Shown here piece by piece: positions 39,537-47,808 of a stretch of 64,000 nt of DNA; the stretch's first letter is position 1, and the number at the start of each line of letters is the position of its first letter. Location of the stretch: the NCBI RefSeq assembly GCF_013112225.1, contig NZ_JABFHI010000005.1, positions 62,001 to 126,000 on the forward strand, given 5' to 3'. Under the pieces are notes generated by a model that saw only the letters and a program-made list of their open reading frames with translations, made no database searches and was not told the origin of the DNA. The position numbers were made by a program, and so were the translations under genes. This stretch comes from Vreelandella azerica. Its GTDB lineage: Bacteria; Pseudomonadota; Gammaproteobacteria; Pseudomonadales; Halomonadaceae.

Positions 39537-39905
39537 TTAACGCCGCTGCCAGGGCCAGCGGCGTTTTTTTGTCTCTCCAAGCTGAATAATAGCTGCATTA
39601 AGCGGTTCCAGAATGGCGCTGAGCTGGCGGTAGCAGACAGCGCTGCTAAGCACCCCGGGGCACTGTTTAAGCAGCAGGTCGCTGCCCTGGGAGGCCACCA
39701 GCAACTGCTTGGCGAGCAAAGGGGCGCCGAAAGCGGCCTGTTGATAACAGAGTTTCAGCTCACGGCTCAGCAGGGTGAGCAGGCTGGCATCCAGCCAGCA
39801 GGGCAGAGGGTCATCCAGGCGCCCCGCCATGGAGCCTTGAATAGCCTCGAAGGACGTGCGAATAAAGATCAGCGTTTGACGCAGTTGACGTGTTTCAGAG
39901 TTCAT
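39537..39905 (-). CDS. Hypothetical protein (122 aa)
   Basis: 122 residues, helix-rich with four cysteines (LPCWLDAS, KLCYQQAA, KQCPGVLS, AVCYRQLS) and a basic tail RRWPWQRR. No family recognised. The basic tail is encoded by the same bases that form the chemoreceptor terminator on the opposite strand. A Fur-like sequence lies about 65 bp upstream of the ATG at 39905, hinting at iron regulation. No signal peptide. Confidence 0.6.
   Translation of the reverse strand: MNSETRQLRQTLIFIRTSFEAIQGSMAGRLDDPLPCWLDASLLTLLSRELKLCYQQAAFGAPLLAKQLLVASQGSDLLLKQCPGVLSSAVCYRQLSAILEPLNAAIIQLGETKKRRWPWQRR
39539..39570 (+). terminator. Intrinsic terminator of the chemoreceptor gene
   Basis: AACGCCGCTG (39539-39548) pairs with CAGCGGCGTT (39556-39565), followed by a total run of seven T (39564-39570). 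It lies inside the 3' coding end of the convergent 122-residue gene. Confidence 0.88.
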
Positions 39906-39969
39906 CGTGCCAAACCTTTGAAGACCCCGGCGGTTTAAGGATAACGACTCAGGCCGAAGGAGGGTTACA

Positions 39970-39988
39970 AATAATATTTATTCTCATT
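39970..39988. promoter_or_regulatory. Fur-like box
   Basis: AATAATATTTATTCTCATT on the plus strand (reverse AATGAGAATAAATATTATT) resembles the 19-bp Fur consensus of alternating GATAAT units, with several mismatches. It is placed in the promoter region of the 122-residue hypothetical gene. Confidence 0.35.
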
Positions 39989-40014
39989 TAATCTAGCGGC
40001 ATCCTCGGGTTCTG

Positions 40015-40662
40015 TCAATCCGCACGGCAAAATGGCCATATTTGATAAAAACTGTCGCACTGGAACTCACTTTCACAGCTGGCCAGTTGCGCGCTGTAAC
40101 GACTGGCGCGCTGAGCGACCTGACGCGCTGCCCGCTGAACAGCCGGTTTTTGGCGATAGCTGCCGCGTTGATAACCGCCTGCACCTTCATGATAGGCCAG
40201 ATACAGGTGTTCGGGGTTGTTCAGGGAGATGCCCGTCTGTGCCTGGGTGCGGGTGTTATACCAGCCGATAAAATCGGTGGCATGTTTCATATGGGTACGC
40301 CGAGCAAAAGTGCTGCCCGCCTGGTCGCGGTATTCTCCCCACACCGGATCCTGAGCCTGGGCGTAGCCTTTCGCTGACGACGGCCTGGGGCCGGGAATAA
40401 AGCCTAGAATCTTACTGCGCGGCGGTTTGGCATGGCTTCTGAATGACGACTCCTGCTGGATGAACGCCATCTGGGTGGCAATCGATGTGCCCCACTTTTC
40501 CTGGGAATCGTGGGCGTAATCGTACCAGTCCGGCTGTTCACGAAAGATCTCGCAGATATTGCTTTGTTCCTGCGGTGGGCTGGGGGCCAGCATGGCGCAG
40601 CCGGTCATGATAGAGGCCAGGCCTAGCAGGCTGAATAACCGTAGCAGTGATTTTCGGTGCAT
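40015..40662 (-). CDS. Lipoprotein with SLT transglycosylase-like domain
   Basis: 215 residues. Lipoprotein signal LFSLLGLASIMTGCAMLAP, then a lysozyme-like fold with the Glu of FIQQESSFRS as likely catalytic acid, GYAQAQDPVWGEY and a C-terminal LYLAYHEGAGGYQRG. Members of this small lipoprotein group are predicted to cut or bind peptidoglycan from the outer membrane. Activity untested. Single gene. Confidence 0.82.
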   Translation of the reverse strand: MHRKSLLRLFSLLGLASIMTGCAMLAPSPPQEQSNICEIFREQPDWYDYAHDSQEKWGTSIATQMAFIQQESSFRSHAKPPRSKILGFIPGPRPSSAKGYAQAQDPVWGEYRDQAGSTFARRTHMKHATDFIGWYNTRTQAQTGISLNNPEHLYLAYHEGAGGYQRGSYRQKPAVQRAARQVAQRASRYSAQLASCESEFQCDSFYQIWPFCRAD

Positions 40663-40756
40663 TATCGTTAACCGTTTTGTTCTGGCATGGGGGTTTGGAG
40701 CGTACTACTTAATCCGATACAAGTTTACTAGCTGGTGCAGAGACGTGCCCATGCTT

Positions 40757-42331
40757 CTAACTGTCACTAGCGGGCGTGCCGTCAACGAAAAGTGTTAGCT
40801 GGCGACTGGATACTGTGCGCCGTTTCGAGCGCTTGCGCCCTGGGGCAGAACTCTGGCTGGCAAGCTTACCCAGCAGTGCCTGGCTTTGCTGGCGTGCCTG
40901 CGGTGTACGTCTTAGCTGATAAAGGCAATCTTTCCAGTGGCGTGCTTCGCGTTCGAAATCATGTGGCAAAGGGTAGTCACTTCCCGGCTGAAACCCGAAG
41001 TGCTGGCGTAAAGATGTTGGCAATGCCCAGGGCTTTCTGCGCCACTCAAGCGGTAAGGCCGCCAGCTCCGGCACCCAATGGGCAATGAAATCCCCTTTTG
41101 GGTCGTTGTCTTCCGCCTGTTTGAGTGGGTTATAGACACGTAGGGCATTGGTGCCGGTTGCCCCGGACTGCATCTGGATCTGGGGGTAGTGAATGCCAGG
41201 TTCGTAATCGGTAAACAGCCGTGCCAGATGCAGTGCGGGTTCCCGCCAATGCAGTCCCAGCCCAAAGGTGGCGAAGGAAATCAGCATGGCGCGCATGCGA
41301 AAATTCAGCCAGCCAGTGGCGATCAGGCTGCGCATGCAGGCATCCACCAGTGGCACGCCGGTCTGCCCCTGCTGCCAGGCCAGCAGGTGCGGATGCTTCG
41401 GGTCGCGTTCGCGCAGGCCACGCAGCGCAGGGTGAAGCGTGCGGTATTCCATATCTGGCTGGCTTTCCAGCTTTTGGATGAAGTGGCAGTGCCAGTAAAG
41501 CCGCGATGTAAATGCTCTTAGGGACGCCGACCAGCGTGGGTCATGCTGATGCTTTTGACGTTGGCGGCGCAGGGACTGGACGACTTCGCGCAGGGACAGA
41601 GTGCCCCAGGCCAGATGTGGCGATAAGCGTGAGCCAAACTCCCAGGCCAACAAGGGGTTGGAAAGCGACCCGCGATAGCGCCGCCCGCGGTGTTGCACGA
41701 AACTCCGCCACAGGCCCCGGCCAGCCTGACGGCCACCAGGCTGGCGCTGAGTGCAGGGTGTTTGGTCATACCCTAAGGTGAGTGCGGGGAGCGAAGCAAT
41801 GCTGACATGATGAAAGGCTTCCCAGCCGCTGGCCGGTTCAGCGTTGGCCGGGGCGGGGCAAGTCGCCGCTGCCATCAGGGTTTCCCATTGGGTCTCCCAC
41901 TGCTGGCGCTGCGTTAGCCCGCGGATAACGCCATGCTGACGACTCTGGTGCCAGCTGACAGCGTTTGTCTGGCACCAGGCGGCGACGGCATCGTCACGGG
42001 CATGGCTCCAGGCATTGCCGGTTTCCTGATGCGAATGGAGGGCAAAGTCGCCGTAGCAAGCTTTTAGCGCATCTAGCAGCGCCAGTACGCTGCCTTGCCA
42101 GCAGCATAGTGGCAGATCAAGGCCTGCAAGCGCCTCAGCCAGGTCTATTAGGCCGTCAGCCGCAAACTGCCAGTGGCGTAACGCGCTGTCTGGCGTTTGC
42201 CACTGTTCAGGCTCAATGGCAAAAACAGGCAGAACCGGGCCATGGGCAGCTGCTTGTTGCAAGGGCTGGTGGTCATGAATGCGCAGGTCACGCTTGAACC
42301 ACACGACCTGGACGATACGGTCTTCTGCCAT
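40757..42331 (-). CDS. Cryptochrome/photolyase-family protein
   Basis: 524 residues. N-terminal antenna-binding photolyase domain (VVWFKRDLRIHDHQPL), C-terminal FAD-binding domain with RYRGSLSNPLLAWEFGSRLSPHLAWG, TGVPLVDACMRSLIATGWLNFRMRAM and the typical DYEPGIHYPQIQMQSG. It repairs UV-induced pyrimidine dimers with blue light, or acts as a light sensor. The FAD-binding part is of the FAD_binding_7 type; the DYEPGIHYPQ motif fits the bacterial cryptochrome-like class often annotated as deoxyribodipyrimidine photolyase. A C-terminal basic extension (KRSKRRTVSSRQ) follows the domain. Intact. Confidence 0.88.
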   Translation of the reverse strand: MAEDRIVQVVWFKRDLRIHDHQPLQQAAAHGPVLPVFAIEPEQWQTPDSALRHWQFAADGLIDLAEALAGLDLPLCCWQGSVLALLDALKACYGDFALHSHQETGNAWSHARDDAVAAWCQTNAVSWHQSRQHGVIRGLTQRQQWETQWETLMAAATCPAPANAEPASGWEAFHHVSIASLPALTLGYDQTPCTQRQPGGRQAGRGLWRSFVQHRGRRYRGSLSNPLLAWEFGSRLSPHLAWGTLSLREVVQSLRRQRQKHQHDPRWSASLRAFTSRLYWHCHFIQKLESQPDMEYRTLHPALRGLRERDPKHPHLLAWQQGQTGVPLVDACMRSLIATGWLNFRMRAMLISFATFGLGLHWREPALHLARLFTDYEPGIHYPQIQMQSGATGTNALRVYNPLKQAEDNDPKGDFIAHWVPELAALPLEWRRKPWALPTSLRQHFGFQPGSDYPLPHDFEREARHWKDCLYQLRRTPQARQQSQALLGKLASQSSAPGRKRSKRRTVSSRQLTLFVDGTPASDS

Positions 42332-42383
42332 GGGGTCACCCTATGGGAGAGGCCACCTTGCTGGGCTGATGGCGCTTGAGACG

Positions 42384-42836
42384 CTATTCCTGATGGTGAC
42401 GCATTGGCATGACCGGTCGCACGGGGGCGTCAAGTTCCAGCGTTTCGCCGTTATCAAAGTTCAGGCTTACCCCGACCTGATCGCCTTCACTCACTGGGTT
42501 TTGCAGGCCAATCAGCATCAGGTGCAGGCCGCCGGGTGCCAATGTGGCAGAGCCACCGGCGGGTACTTCGATGGTTTCAATCTGACGCATCTGCATCACT
42601 CCGTCTACATCCACGTGGTTATGCAGCTCGGTATGCTCGGCAATGCTGTTGTCGGCACTGATCAGGCGAACCGCGCTATCACTACTATTATGCAAGGTCA
42701 TGAAAGCGGCGGTGGCAGGCGAGCCGGGTGGTACCTCACGCACGTAAGGATCGTCGGCGGTCACGGTAGCGGCAGTGGCTGTTGCGGCAAATAATAGGCT
42801 GCCCAAGGCAAGCGTAGCAAAGCGTAATGTTGACAT
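42384..42836 (-). CDS. Periplasmic copper chaperone PCu(A)C
   Basis: 150 residues with a signal peptide (LLFAATATAA) and a cupredoxin-like DUF461 domain. The copper ligands follow the PCuAC spacing: His in AEHTELHNH, Met in GVMQMRQ, and GGLHLMLIGL. The C-terminal MRHHQE is an extra metal-binding tail. It delivers Cu(I) to the CuA site of cytochrome oxidase. Single gene. Confidence 0.88.
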   Translation of the reverse strand: MSTLRFATLALGSLLFAATATAATVTADDPYVREVPPGSPATAAFMTLHNSSDSAVRLISADNSIAEHTELHNHVDVDGVMQMRQIETIEVPAGGSATLAPGGLHLMLIGLQNPVSEGDQVGVSLNFDNGETLELDAPVRPVMPMRHHQE

Positions 42837-43068
42837 AAGAATTCTCTGGCGTGGCGGTAGAAAAAGTAGGGGTCACTAATATTGATGGTCTGCAGTTTTC
42901 ATTATAAGCATTTTACCGACGCAACTTCCTCGCTGTGCGACACTTCGCTCCAGGCCGCAGGTGATAGGCGTCGAGTATCGTTGCGGTAGGTGGCGGTTTT
43001 CAAGCGCGCTGGAACAGGGTAGCGTTAACTTTTCCAGCATCAGATGGTTACGTTAAGGAGGCATCAGT

Positions 43069-43371
43069 ATGTATATCGCCATGAACCGCTTTCGCATTGC
43101 GCCGGGTCGGGAAGAGGATTTCCTGGATATCTGGCGTAATCGCGATAGTTACCTGGATGAAGTACCGGGCTTCAAGTCGTTTCATATGCTCCAGGGTGAG
43201 AGCAAAGAAGACTGTACAGTATTTATTTCTCACAGCGAATGGACGTCACAAGCCGCGTTTCGCGCCTGGACCAAATCCGAGGCATTCCGCAAGGCGCATG
43301 CCAACGCCAAGGCGCCCGAAGGGATCTATCTTGGCCCGCCGCAGTTCGAGGGCTATGACGTCGTGCTTTGA
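43069..43371 (+). CDS. Antibiotic biosynthesis monooxygenase-family protein (HmoB/IsdG-like)
   Basis: 100 residues of the ABM ferredoxin-like fold: MYIAMNRFRIAPGREEDFLDIWRNR, GFKSFHMLQGES and SEWTSQAAFRAWTKSEAFRKAH. The W-x-S pattern and HAN residue fit haem-degrading monooxygenases of the HmoB/IsdG type rather than polyketide enzymes. AAGGAGG precedes the ATG. No haem uptake genes are adjacent. Confidence 0.8.
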   Translation: MYIAMNRFRIAPGREEDFLDIWRNRDSYLDEVPGFKSFHMLQGESKEDCTVFISHSEWTSQAAFRAWTKSEAFRKAHANAKAPEGIYLGPPQFEGYDVVL

Positions 43372-43389
43372 GGGCTGCCATGTTTGAGG

Positions 43390-44330
43390 TTACGCCTGGC
43401 CCATATCTGCGCGCTGGTCACGCCGGGCTTCCTCGACCAACCAATCATGCACGGCGGCTACCCGACGGTCATCCAGTGCCCCCGGCGCATGCACAATGCC
43501 ATACTGTTGCCGCCGGTGGCCACACGCTGGCCAAACAAAGTGGTCAAGGCCCCGCTCTCGAGTTCATCGGTGATCAGGGTGCGGCGCGCAATCGCCACAC
43601 CCATCCCTGCAATGGCAGCTTCCATGGTCAGCTGATTGCGGTTGAAGGTATAACCGCGACGCACGTTGATATGCGGCGCGGCGATGGCTTTCAGATAGTG
43701 CTCCCATTCCGCGTAGTCATGGCTGCCGCGCCAGGCGGTCACATCATGCAGCAGTGGAAAATAGGCCAGATCTTCCGGGCGTTCCAGCGGTGGCTTGCCT
43801 GTCAACAGGGCGGGCGCACATACCGGAAAAATCAGCTCATCCATCAAAGGGGTAATGCTGAAGCCCGGGTAATAGCCATCGTTGAGATCAATCGCCAGGT
43901 CGAAATCCCCGTCGCGCAGCGAGATATTGCTGTCCTCAGCGATAATCTGCAGTTCAATATCCGGAAAGCGCGCCTGAAGCGTTGGCAGGCGCGGCATCAC
44001 CCACTTGTTCAGAAACGATGGCACGCTGCGCAGGCGCAGAATGCCACTCATCACCCCAGAGCGCAGGCGGTGCACTTCCTGTTCGACGGCCTGATAAGCC
44101 TCTTCGGTCACTGCCGCCAGGCGTTGCCCTTCATCAGTTAATTCCAGGCGCCGGGTCAAACGCCGGAACAGGCGAAATCCCAGGCGCGCTTCAAGCTGCT
44201 TGATCTGCTGGCTGATGGCGCCGGTAGTGACATGCAGTTCCTCCGCCGCACGGGTGAAAGAAAGGTGCCGGGCGCTGACGCTGAATACCTTGAGCCAGGC
44301 ATGGGTCTGGGCATTGAGATGTCGGTTCAT
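43390..44330 (-). CDS. LysR-family regulator, GcvA-like (frameshifted C-terminus)
   Basis: About 313 residues. HTH near the N-terminus (HLSFTRAAEELHVTTGAISQQIKQLE) and a type 2 periplasmic-binding effector domain with DLAIDLNDGYYPGFS. The GcvA/AmpR subgroup has this ISQQIKxLE helix. As read it ends MTVG, but a base missing near 43509-43514 hides the rest: the corrected frame continues QQYGIVHAPGALDDR and stops at 43390. It is divergent from sdaA; two related inverted repeats lie between, so it likely controls serine dehydratase. Confidence 0.87.
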
Positions 44331-44332
44331 GG

Positions 44333-44453
44333 TTTAGTTTTACTAAATCAAGGAAGAGATATTTTCGATTGTGCTGACCTGTATATCCCACCAACAATAG
44401 CGCATAAGCTTGGGTAAGGCCGATAAAATAACAGATAGTTTAGTAAAATTAAC
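44333..44453. promoter_or_regulatory. Paired LysR-type operators between the regulator and sdaA
   Basis: TTTAGTTTTACTAAA (44333-44347) is a perfect 15-bp inverted repeat with the T-N11-A core. A related site TTTAGTAAAATTAAC occurs at 44439-44453. One lies next to the regulator start (autoregulation), the other about 60 bp before the sdaA start. Confidence 0.6.
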
Positions 44454-44510
44454 CTATAACGATAATGTTGTCTTAATGGCGATGCTTGATGTCGCCTGGG
44501 GGTAAGCAGG

Positions 44511-45890
44511 ATGTCAATCAGTGTGTTCGATCTGTTCAAGATTGGGGTAGGGCCATCAAGCTCGCATACCGTCGGGCCAATGCGGGCGGCCTTTGATTTT
44601 CTGGCTGAACTGCGCGTTCAGCAAGTGTTGCCCCAGGTGGCAAGGGTCGAAGTGCAGCTATACGGCTCGCTATCTGCCACTGGCATCGGGCATGGCACCG
44701 ACCGAGCGGTGATCATGGGGCTGATGGGGGAGCGCCCTGACGAGATTGATCCAAACGTCATCAGCCCACGTATCGAAACCTTGCTGGAAACCCAGACACT
44801 GCTGCTCGACAACCGGTTGGCCATCGCCTTTGATTGGCTCAGGGATATGCAGTTGCATGATGAGTGTCTGCCTCATCATCCCAATGCCATGCGCTTGATT
44901 GCCTACGGTGCCAAGGGGGAACTGCATCGCAATACCTATTACTCCGTCGGGGGCGGCTTTGTGGTGGATGAAGCCCAGGCTTGCGAAGGCGTGCTGGATA
45001 GCGACACCACCGTGCTGCCTTATGATTTCAATTCCGCGGCTGAGCTGATGGCGCTATGCCAGCAGCATGGCTTGAGCATCAGTGAACTGATGCTGGAAAA
45101 CGAAAAAGCTTGGCGTAGCGAAGCGCAGGTGCGTGCAGGACTATGGGATATCTGGCGGGCCATGCAGGCCTGCGTTGAGGCTGGGTTGCAAAGCACTGAA
45201 AGTATCCTGCCTGGAGGCTTGAACGTCAGGCGCCGGGCCGCCAGCCTGCATCGGCGGCTGGAGATTTTTGAGGATAACCCCAGCCTGATTACCTCAACGT
45301 TTTCGGCCATGGATTGGGTCAACGTCTTTGCTCTGGCGGTTAACGAAGAGAATGCCGCGGGTGGGCGCATGGTCACTGCTCCCACCAATGGGGCTGCAGG
45401 CATCATCCCTGCGGTGCTGCATTACTATATGAAATTCCAGCCGGATGCCTGCGAACGCAATGTGGTGGATTTTTTGCTGGCGGCTGGGGCGGTGGGGATC
45501 CTGTGTAAAAAAACGCGTCGATTTCCGGTGCCGAGGTGGGCTGTCAGGGAGAAGTTGGCTCGGCCTGTGCCATGGCCGCTGCTGGGCTGGCCGAGGTTAT
45601 GGGGGCAGCGTGGGACAAGTGGAAAACGCCGCTGAAATTGGTCTTGAGCATAACCTGGGGCTGACTTGCGACCCGGTAGGGGGCTGGTGCAGGTGCCGTG
45701 TATCGAGCGTAATGCAATCGCTTCCGTCAAGGCCATCAATGCTGCCCAGATGGCGCTGCGCGGCGACGGTGAGCATTTTATTTCACTGGATAAGGCGATT
45801 CGCACCATGCGCGATACCGGCCGCGATATGCAGGACAAATACAAGGAAACCTCCAAAGGAGGTCTGGCGGTCAATGCGATTGAATGCTGA
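44511..45890 (+). CDS. sdaA: L-serine ammonia-lyase, iron-sulfur type (three frameshifts)
   Basis: About 460 residues after correction, the single-chain SdaA length. It deaminates L-serine to pyruvate using a 4Fe-4S cluster. Signatures: [14 protein letters not shown] at the N-terminus, [39 protein letters not shown] and [18 protein letters not shown] with cluster cysteines. Three runs are short by one base: A (45507-45513), G (45601-45605) and G (45679-45683). Serine is the downstream product of glycine in betaine catabolism, which fits gbdR following it. ATG 44511 is preceded by AAGCAGG. Confidence 0.9.
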
Positions 45891-45933
45891 TCATTGAGTG
45901 TCTGACTCAGGTATTGGCAAACAGTTGAGCGCG

Positions 45934-45970
45934 CGCCGGGCAGAGAAAAATCTCGTCCGGCGTTTCTTTT
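45934..45970 (+). terminator. Intrinsic terminator of sdaA
   Basis: CGCCGG (45934-45939) pairs with CCGGCG (45957-45962), with AGA/TCT continuing the stem, followed by TTTCTTTTTT. Confidence 0.82.
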
Positions 45971-46093
45971 TTAGCTAAGTTTGAGAGCGACGCCCATATA
46001 TTCAAAAACGACACTTGCCGGACTGTGAAGGGTTGAAAGATTAATTAGTGGAAAATGCGTATGTCAAAATACGACATAAGCGTTACATTCGAG

Positions 46094-46363
46094 CTAGGGT
46101 CTGTTGACGTTTACTCACGGCCGCGACAGAGACCCTTTTGGTGCAGAGCAAGGCGTGAGGAGCGTGATTGGGTAGTTCCCAATTAGCGACGAACAACGCA
46201 GGGCTGTGCCAAAAGGGCCCTGTCCCTTTGGGTTGCGCGCCAAAGAATGCCATGCGGCGTTGCACCACTCGGTAAGGGTACCACCATTGCCGTCGTGTCG
46301 CGCCTTGCCTGATGCCCTTTGGCGCAGCAACGCGGTTCGCGATGAAACGTCAACAGACCCTAG
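46094..46363. mobile_element. 262-bp MITE-like element, copy 2
   Basis: Body 46098-46359 flanked by CTAG at 46094-46097 and 46360-46363. Ends begin GGTCTGTTGACGTTT on both strands (15 bp perfect inverted). In reverse orientation it aligns base for base with copy 1 without gaps, differing at about 20 of 262 positions, nearly all transitions. Located between sdaA and gbdR. No transposase. Confidence 0.85.
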
Positions 46364-46472
46364 GGCTTGCCTTTCAGCGACAGACCACCCTCAGGAAAGG
46401 TCGCAGAAAGACAGATAACAGATACAAAAAGAAAATCGCTGAAGCGATGGGTGGCTGAGAGGAGATTCAACC

Positions 46473-47592
46473 ATGACAACAAACAAAGAGAGGGCTTGCG
46501 CGCCTGCGGCAGACCATTGGCTTTTTACTGTTGGATAATTTTACTCTGATTTCACTGGCATCAGCCATTGAGCCACTGCGCATGGCGAACCAGTTGGCTG
46601 GGCGCGAGCTTTATCGCTGGTTCACCATCAGCCTGGATGGCACCACAGTGAGCGCCAGTGATGGCTTGAAAACCGTGCCGGATGCCACCACCTCAACGCC
46701 GTTAGCGCTGGATATGGTTATCGTTTGCGGAGGCGTAGGGCCTAGCCGCAGCGTGCAGCGTGAACATCTCAACTGGCTGCAGTCCCAGGCGCGGGCATCG
46801 CGGCGTTTGGGCGCTGTGTGTACCGGCAGCTGGGCGCTGGCCAAGGCCGGGTTGCTGGATGGCTACGAAACCAGCGTTCACTGGGAATGCCTGGCGGCCA
46901 TGCAGGAGGCCTTCCCACGGGTGGCGCTATCCACTCGTCTGTTTACTATCGACCGCGACCGGGCAACGGCGTCCGGCGGTGCGGCGCCGCTGGATATGAT
47001 GCTTAACCTGATCGGGCGTGACCACGGCCGTGAGCTGTCGGCCGGTATTTCCGAGATGTTTATCTGCGAACGGGTACGCGGCGAGCAGGATCTGCAGCGG
47101 GTGCCGCTCAAGCATGTGCTGGGCACGACCCAGCCCAAGCTGCTGGAAATTGTCGCCCTGATGGAAGCCAATCTTGAGGAGCCGATTGGCCTGGACGAGC
47201 TGGCGCATTATGTCAGCGTTTCGCGCCGCCAGCTGGAGCGCCTTTTCCAGAAATACCTGCACTGTTCGCCCTCGCGTTACTACCTCAAGTTACGCCTGAC
47301 CCGTGCCCGCCAGCTGCTCAAGCAGACCTCCATGCCGATTATCGAAGTGGCCACGGCCTGCGGTTTTGTTTCCACGCCGCACTTTTCCAAGTGCTACCGG
47401 GAATTCTTTGGCATCCCACCGCGGGATGAACGCCTGGGGATCAATGGCCGAGCACCGGCGAAGTCGGTGATGGAAATGGCCGCTCTCGACTCTGCCCGCC
47501 ATGATGAGCCTACATCACCGGTTTCCAGCGCTGTGCTGGCACTGGCCCAGGCTCAGGGAGAGCCGACCTACGCCAGCGTCCGGCTGTTATAG
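46473..47592 (+). CDS. gbdR: GbdR-like AraC-family regulator of glycine betaine catabolism (N-terminal frameshift)
   Basis: About 373 residues: an N-terminal DJ-1/PfpI-like sensing domain (TIGFLLLDNFTLISLASAIE, GAVCTGSWALAKAGLLDG) and a C-terminal AraC DNA-binding domain (VSVSRRQLERLFQKYL, EVATACGFVSTPHFSKCYREFFG). In Pseudomonas, GbdR activates gbc, dgc and sox genes in response to betaine and dimethylglycine. The ATG at 46473 with GGAG upstream is out of frame with the body; adding a GA pair to GAGAGG near 46488-46494 gives MTTNKERGLARLRQTIGF. Its main targets lie directly downstream. Confidence 0.88.
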
Positions 47593-47618
47593 CAACAGCC
47601 TGCTGTTCTGATGGTTCG

Positions 47619-47652
47619 TTAACCGCGCCTTATGCGAATAGGGCGCGGTTAA
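47619..47652 (+). terminator. Intrinsic terminator of gbdR
   Basis: TTAACCGCGCC (47619-47629) and GGCGCGGTTAA (47642-47652) form a perfect 11-bp stem followed by TTTTG. It separates gbdR from the dgc operon. Confidence 0.85.
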
Positions 47653-47808
47653 TTTTGTAAGTCAGTCCCAGGCGTATCGCAATTGCGACACCGCTGACGT
47701 TTTTGGAATTCTACCTGTCGTTTTCAAACGCCGCTGCAAAGGTGGGGGCGCTATGCTGCCGACACATTAATTTCATAGACCTTTTTATAGACGTGTTGGA
47801 GTGCCGCC

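Noticed and set aside
45507-45683. Programmed frameshifting in sdaA
   Set aside because: Three separate one-base deficits in one gene, and the same defect in many unrelated genes, point to sequencing error rather than recoding.
47677-47688. TCGCAATTGCGA perfect palindrome as a stand-alone operator
   Set aside because: Twelve-base palindromes arise by chance in a window this long; kept only as part of a tentative GbdR region.
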